Origin: Verrucomicrobiota bacterium
Lineage (GTDB): Bacteria; Verrucomicrobiota; Verrucomicrobiia; Chthoniobacterales; UBA6821
Reading direction: 5' to 3'
DNA length: 64,000 nt
Assembly: GCA_021413925.1 (NCBI GenBank)
Contig: JAIOPL010000006.1
Coordinates: 1-64,000, forward strand
Under the pieces are notes generated by a model. The model was not told the DNA's origin, did no database searches, and saw only the letters and a list, made by a program, of their open reading frames with translations. Position numbers and translations under genes: made by a program. This document shows, one piece after another, positions 61,543 to 64,000 of the stretch (the stretch's first letter is position 1; each line of letters opens with the position of its first letter).

Positions 61543-62946
61543 ATGCCCAACGTCTTCATCAAGACCTACGGTTGCCAGATGAACGAACGCGACTCCGAGC
61601 AGGTGGCGCGTGACCTTCAGAACCGCGGCCATAAACTTGTCTCTCACGAGAGGGATGCCGACGTGATCCTGCTGAATACCTGTAGTGTCCGAGAGATGGC
61701 GGAACAGAAGGCCATTGGCAAGATGGGCATGCTGCGGAAGCTCCGCAGGGAGAAACCAAAACTCGTGTTGGGATACATGGGGTGCATGGCTCAAAGACTG
61801 GGTCAAGACCTCCAAAAAAGCTCCCCACATGTCGATCTCGTAATCGGCACCCAGAAATTCCACCGAGTTGCGGACTACGTAGAAGAGGCATTTAAAAAAC
61901 GCGAGGAGGCTTTCATTCAGGAAGATGTGCGGGATCTCGGTACGTCCATCCGACCGATCATCGACACCGCGACTGAACAGGGTTCCCAGAACTCCATTCG
62001 GGATCACCTCCCGGAGAAAAAGAAAGAGGCCACAGCCTTCATCTCCATCATGCAGGGATGCAACATGCACTGCACCTTCTGCATTGTCCCCACAACTCGG
62101 GGCGAGGAACGAGGCAGGCCTATCAGCGAGATTGTTGAGGAGGCACGCAATCTTGTGGAGAAAGGGATTCGTGAAGTTACCCTCCTCGGACAGATCGTGA
62201 ATCTCTACGGCCGGCACGAGTTTCCCAAGATAGGGGACAAAAGCCCTTTTGTGCAGCTCATCGAGGCTCTCCACGAGGTCGATGGACTCGAGCGTATCCG
62301 CTTCACCTCGCCCCACCCGATGGGTTTCCGTAAGGACCTTGTGGAATGCTTCGGTCGACTTCCGAAGCTCATGGAACATGTCCATCTTCCCCTTCAGTCA
62401 GGGTCCGACAAGATCCTGAAGGCCATGCACCGTCCCTACACGGCGGCATCGTACCGGAAGCTTGTCGCCGACCTACGCTCAAGCCGTCCCGGTATTGCGA
62501 TCACTACAGACATTATTGTCGGCTTTCCGGGAGAGACAGAAAGTGATTACAAAGCATCCCGGGATCTGGCCGAGGAACTGGAATTCGACGGGGCCTTTAT
62601 TTTCCGTTACTCTAAACGCGGGGACACCCCGGCAGCCCTGATGGAGGAACAGCTAAGCGAGGCTGAGAAAGAGGCACGCAACCAGGATCTTCTCTCCGTA
62701 GTGAATGCATCAGCTTCCAGAAAGCTCGAAGCGTGCATTGGCACACGCCAGGAAATCCTCTGCGAGGGCACTAGCCGTAATGATCCCACCCGACTTACCG
62801 GACGCACGAGGACCAACAAGATCCTCATCTTTGAAGGAGGAAGCCGTTTTCACGGGGAAATCTTCGATGTTTCCGTGACCTCTGCCAGCAGCTCAACCCT
62901 CTACGGCGACCCAGCCATTCACGACGGAATCTCCCTGCCTTCATGA
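61543..62946 (+). CDS. miaB: tRNA-2-methylthio-N6-dimethylallyladenosine synthase MiaB
   Basis: Radical-SAM methylthiotransferase that modifies A37 of tRNAs. The 467-residue protein has the N-terminal UPF0004 domain with three Cys (TYGCQMNERDSE, LNTCSVRE, MGCMAQR), the radical-SAM CxxxCxxC (GCNMHCTFC), the signature GEERGRPISEI, HLPLQSGSDKIL, and a C-terminal TRAM domain (GRTRTNKILIF). All six Cys of the two iron-sulfur clusters are visible. The ATG at 61543 gives the usual MPNVFIKTYGCQMN. It is coupled to rex by ATGA. Confidence 0.96.
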   Translation: MPNVFIKTYGCQMNERDSEQVARDLQNRGHKLVSHERDADVILLNTCSVREMAEQKAIGKMGMLRKLRREKPKLVLGYMGCMAQRLGQDLQKSSPHVDLVIGTQKFHRVADYVEEAFKKREEAFIQEDVRDLGTSIRPIIDTATEQGSQNSIRDHLPEKKKEATAFISIMQGCNMHCTFCIVPTTRGEERGRPISEIVEEARNLVEKGIREVTLLGQIVNLYGRHEFPKIGDKSPFVQLIEALHEVDGLERIRFTSPHPMGFRKDLVECFGRLPKLMEHVHLPLQSGSDKILKAMHRPYTAASYRKLVADLRSSRPGIAITTDIIVGFPGETESDYKASRDLAEELEFDGAFIFRYSKRGDTPAALMEEQLSEAEKEARNQDLLSVVNASASRKLEACIGTRQEILCEGTSRNDPTRLTGRTRTNKILIFEGGSRFHGEIFDVSVTSASSSTLYGDPAIHDGISLPS

Positions 62947-63593
62947 GTAAAAGTCCTGGGAAGGTGGAAGCGTCAGTCCGAATATCATCCGACATTCCCA
63001 AAAAAACCGTTTACCGCCTCTCCTTGTACCTCCGTTGCCTGGGTCTCATGGTCGCAAAAAGGGAGAGCATCGTCTCCTCGACTGCTCTGGCATGCGTGGC
63101 CGGAGTCCAGTCAGCACAACTCCGCAGGGATCTTGCCTACTGCGGTCCCCTTGGCAAACGCGGAACAGGCTACGAAGTCGTGATCCTAAGAAATAGGCTT
63201 GAGGAGATCCTGGGTCGCGCGAGCCTTCAGCCCGTCATCCTTGTGGGTGTGGGAAACCTGGGCCAGGCTCTTCTGAGCTATAAGGGATTCGCCCGCGAGG
63301 GGTTCGAGATTGTGGCGGCCTTTGATCTCAAAGCTCAAAAGCCAAAAGAGGGAAGATTAGGAGTCCGGGGAATGGGATCGATGAGAGGACTCGTCCGGCG
63401 TCGGGAGATAAGGATGGCGATCCTGTGCGTGCCTGGTTCTGCCGCACAAAGCGTGGCCGAACAGCTTACCGAGGCTGGAATCCAGGCGATCCTGAATTTT
63501 TCTCCTGCAGTGCTACATCTTCCCGAGACGGTTGCCGTGAATAATGTCAACCTCGCTATCGAATTGGAGAACCTCAGCTACTTTGCACGATGA
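62943..63593 (+). CDS. rex: Redox-sensing transcriptional repressor Rex
   Basis: Senses the NADH/NAD+ ratio and represses fermentation and respiration genes in the bacteria studied. The 216-residue protein has the N-terminal winged-helix domain (VYRLSLYLRCLGLM, SAQLRRDLAYCGPLGKRGTGYEV) and the Rossmann domain with VGVGNLGQALLSYKGF, AAFDLKA, LCVPGSAAQSVAEQL and the C-terminal VNLAIELENLSYF swap helix. All are diagnostic of Rex. The target genes cannot be identified here. ATGA overlaps exist on both sides (miaB and ogg). Confidence 0.94.
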   Translation: MSKSPGKVEASVRISSDIPKKTVYRLSLYLRCLGLMVAKRESIVSSTALACVAGVQSAQLRRDLAYCGPLGKRGTGYEVVILRNRLEEILGRASLQPVILVGVGNLGQALLSYKGFAREGFEIVAAFDLKAQKPKEGRLGVRGMGSMRGLVRRREIRMAILCVPGSAAQSVAEQLTEAGIQAILNFSPAVLHLPETVAVNNVNLAIELENLSYFAR

Positions 63594-64000
63594 GTCGGGG
63601 TGAACTCTTTAAACAAGCAGACGGCAGTATCGCATGCCCTGAATTCGATCTCCGAATGACCTTGGAGAGTGGTCAGACCTTTCATTGGATGGAATTCGAG
63701 GGCGCCTATGCAGGATGTATCGGCGAGAGAGGGGTCATTCTTAGACAGGAGGGTGAAATCCTTCATTACCAGGGTATTGATTCCAAATCCCTAGAGCATT
63801 ATCTGACCTTTGATCATGATCTTGAGGCGATCCGTAAATCTTGCGTCTCTCATGCCGCCTCTTTCGAGGCATCACTGGCCTGTCGCGGTCTGCGCATCAT
63901 GAGGCAACCGCATTGGGAATGTCTGGCCTCCTTCATTCTTTCGCCGATGAAGCAGGTCTCCCATATCCGCCAGATGAGCATGGCCTTGAGGCATGCCTAT
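63590..64000 (+). CDS. 8-oxoguanine DNA glycosylase-like protein (N-terminal part, cut by window edge)
   Basis: The frame opens with ATG 63590, overlapping the rex stop as ATGA, and stays open for 137 codons to the window end. The sequence matches the OGG_N domain: EFDLRMTLESGQTFHWMEF (FDL-x-x-TL-x-SGQ-x-F-x-W), then a beta-rich part, and the start of the helix-hairpin-helix glycosylase domain, MRQPHWECLASFILSPMKQV. The catalytic Lys and Asp are beyond the edge. It would remove oxidised guanine from DNA. The miaB-rex-ogg order may be one transcript. Confidence 0.88.
   Translation, partial: MSRGELFKQADGSIACPEFDLRMTLESGQTFHWMEFEGAYAGCIGERGVILRQEGEILHYQGIDSKSLEHYLTFDHDLEAIRKSCVSHAASFEASLACRGLRIMRQPHWECLASFILSPMKQVSHIRQMSMALRHAY

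Noticed and set aside
61417-62385. 322-codon minus-strand open frame across miaB
   Set aside because: Antisense to miaB with all its Cys motifs; no protein family features in the shadow.

Overview
The window looks like a chromosomal segment of a member of the Verrucomicrobiota. This is inferred from gene content, not from any search. The pointers are a gene set matching the Amuc_1102-1101-1100-1099-1098 pilus-like cluster known from Akkermansia, a small TIGR04073 (exosortase-associated) protein, an AT-hook protein, few recognisable Shine-Dalgarno sites, and many start/stop overlaps of the ATGA type. Genus cannot be assigned. Almost everything is housekeeping or conserved. The only clear mobile DNA is the last 40 codons of an IS110-family transposase at the left edge.

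Layout. 1-7.5 kb: IS110 remnant, queA, a YhaM-type exoribonuclease, a TIGR04073 protein, then on the minus strand tgt (queuosine pathway with queA) and a tightly overlapped pyrR-pyrB-pyrC operon preceded by a small conserved gene. 7.8-14.4 kb: an ABCG-like half transporter carrying a zinc ribbon, then proC, a TPR protein, a penicillin-binding D-Ala-D-Ala carboxypeptidase and a UvrD/PcrA helicase. 14.4-20.2 kb: a YtcA/HlyD/FUSC efflux operon, a UbiB-family kinase, and a TolC-like protein. 20.3-24.3 kb: a minus-strand operon of a sugar isomerase-like TIM barrel, a flippase-like membrane protein, a small unknown, an SRPBCC protein and a ketoacyl synthase. 24.8-29.7 kb: an FAD oxidoreductase, glycogen phosphorylase and an aldo/keto reductase.

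29.8-37.5 kb: tlyA, nadK, a PTS EIIA-like protein, an OppF-like ATPase, rodA, trpS, initiator tRNA-Met, ExbD, def and a DEAD-box-type helicase. 37.5-42.2 kb: an Sfp-type transferase, an AT-hook protein, a HAD phosphatase, a small coiled-coil protein and two adjacent PilT ATPases. 42.2-47 kb: tRNA-Glu, glutaredoxin, trpD, a DMT permease, aroD and a polyprenyl-phosphate sugar transferase. 47.1-56.8 kb: the pilus-like cluster, with a PilM-PilN fusion, PilO-like and PilP-position proteins and two tandem secretins. 56.8-64 kb: coaE-rho, a glycoside hydrolase-glycosyltransferase fusion, and miaB-rex-ogg (the last cut by the window edge).

The most distinctive signals outside the ordinary genes are (i) the pilus-like operon with its PilM-PilN fusion and doubled secretin, probably powered by the nearby PilT pair, (ii) several families of short intergenic repeats: TTTCARS heptads, a perfect 27-bp inverted repeat, a 30-bp inverted repeat, and a run of four hairpins, and (iii) unusual domain fusions (ABC plus zinc ribbon, hydrolase plus glycosyltransferase). 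No CRISPR array, prophage or classical defence system was seen.
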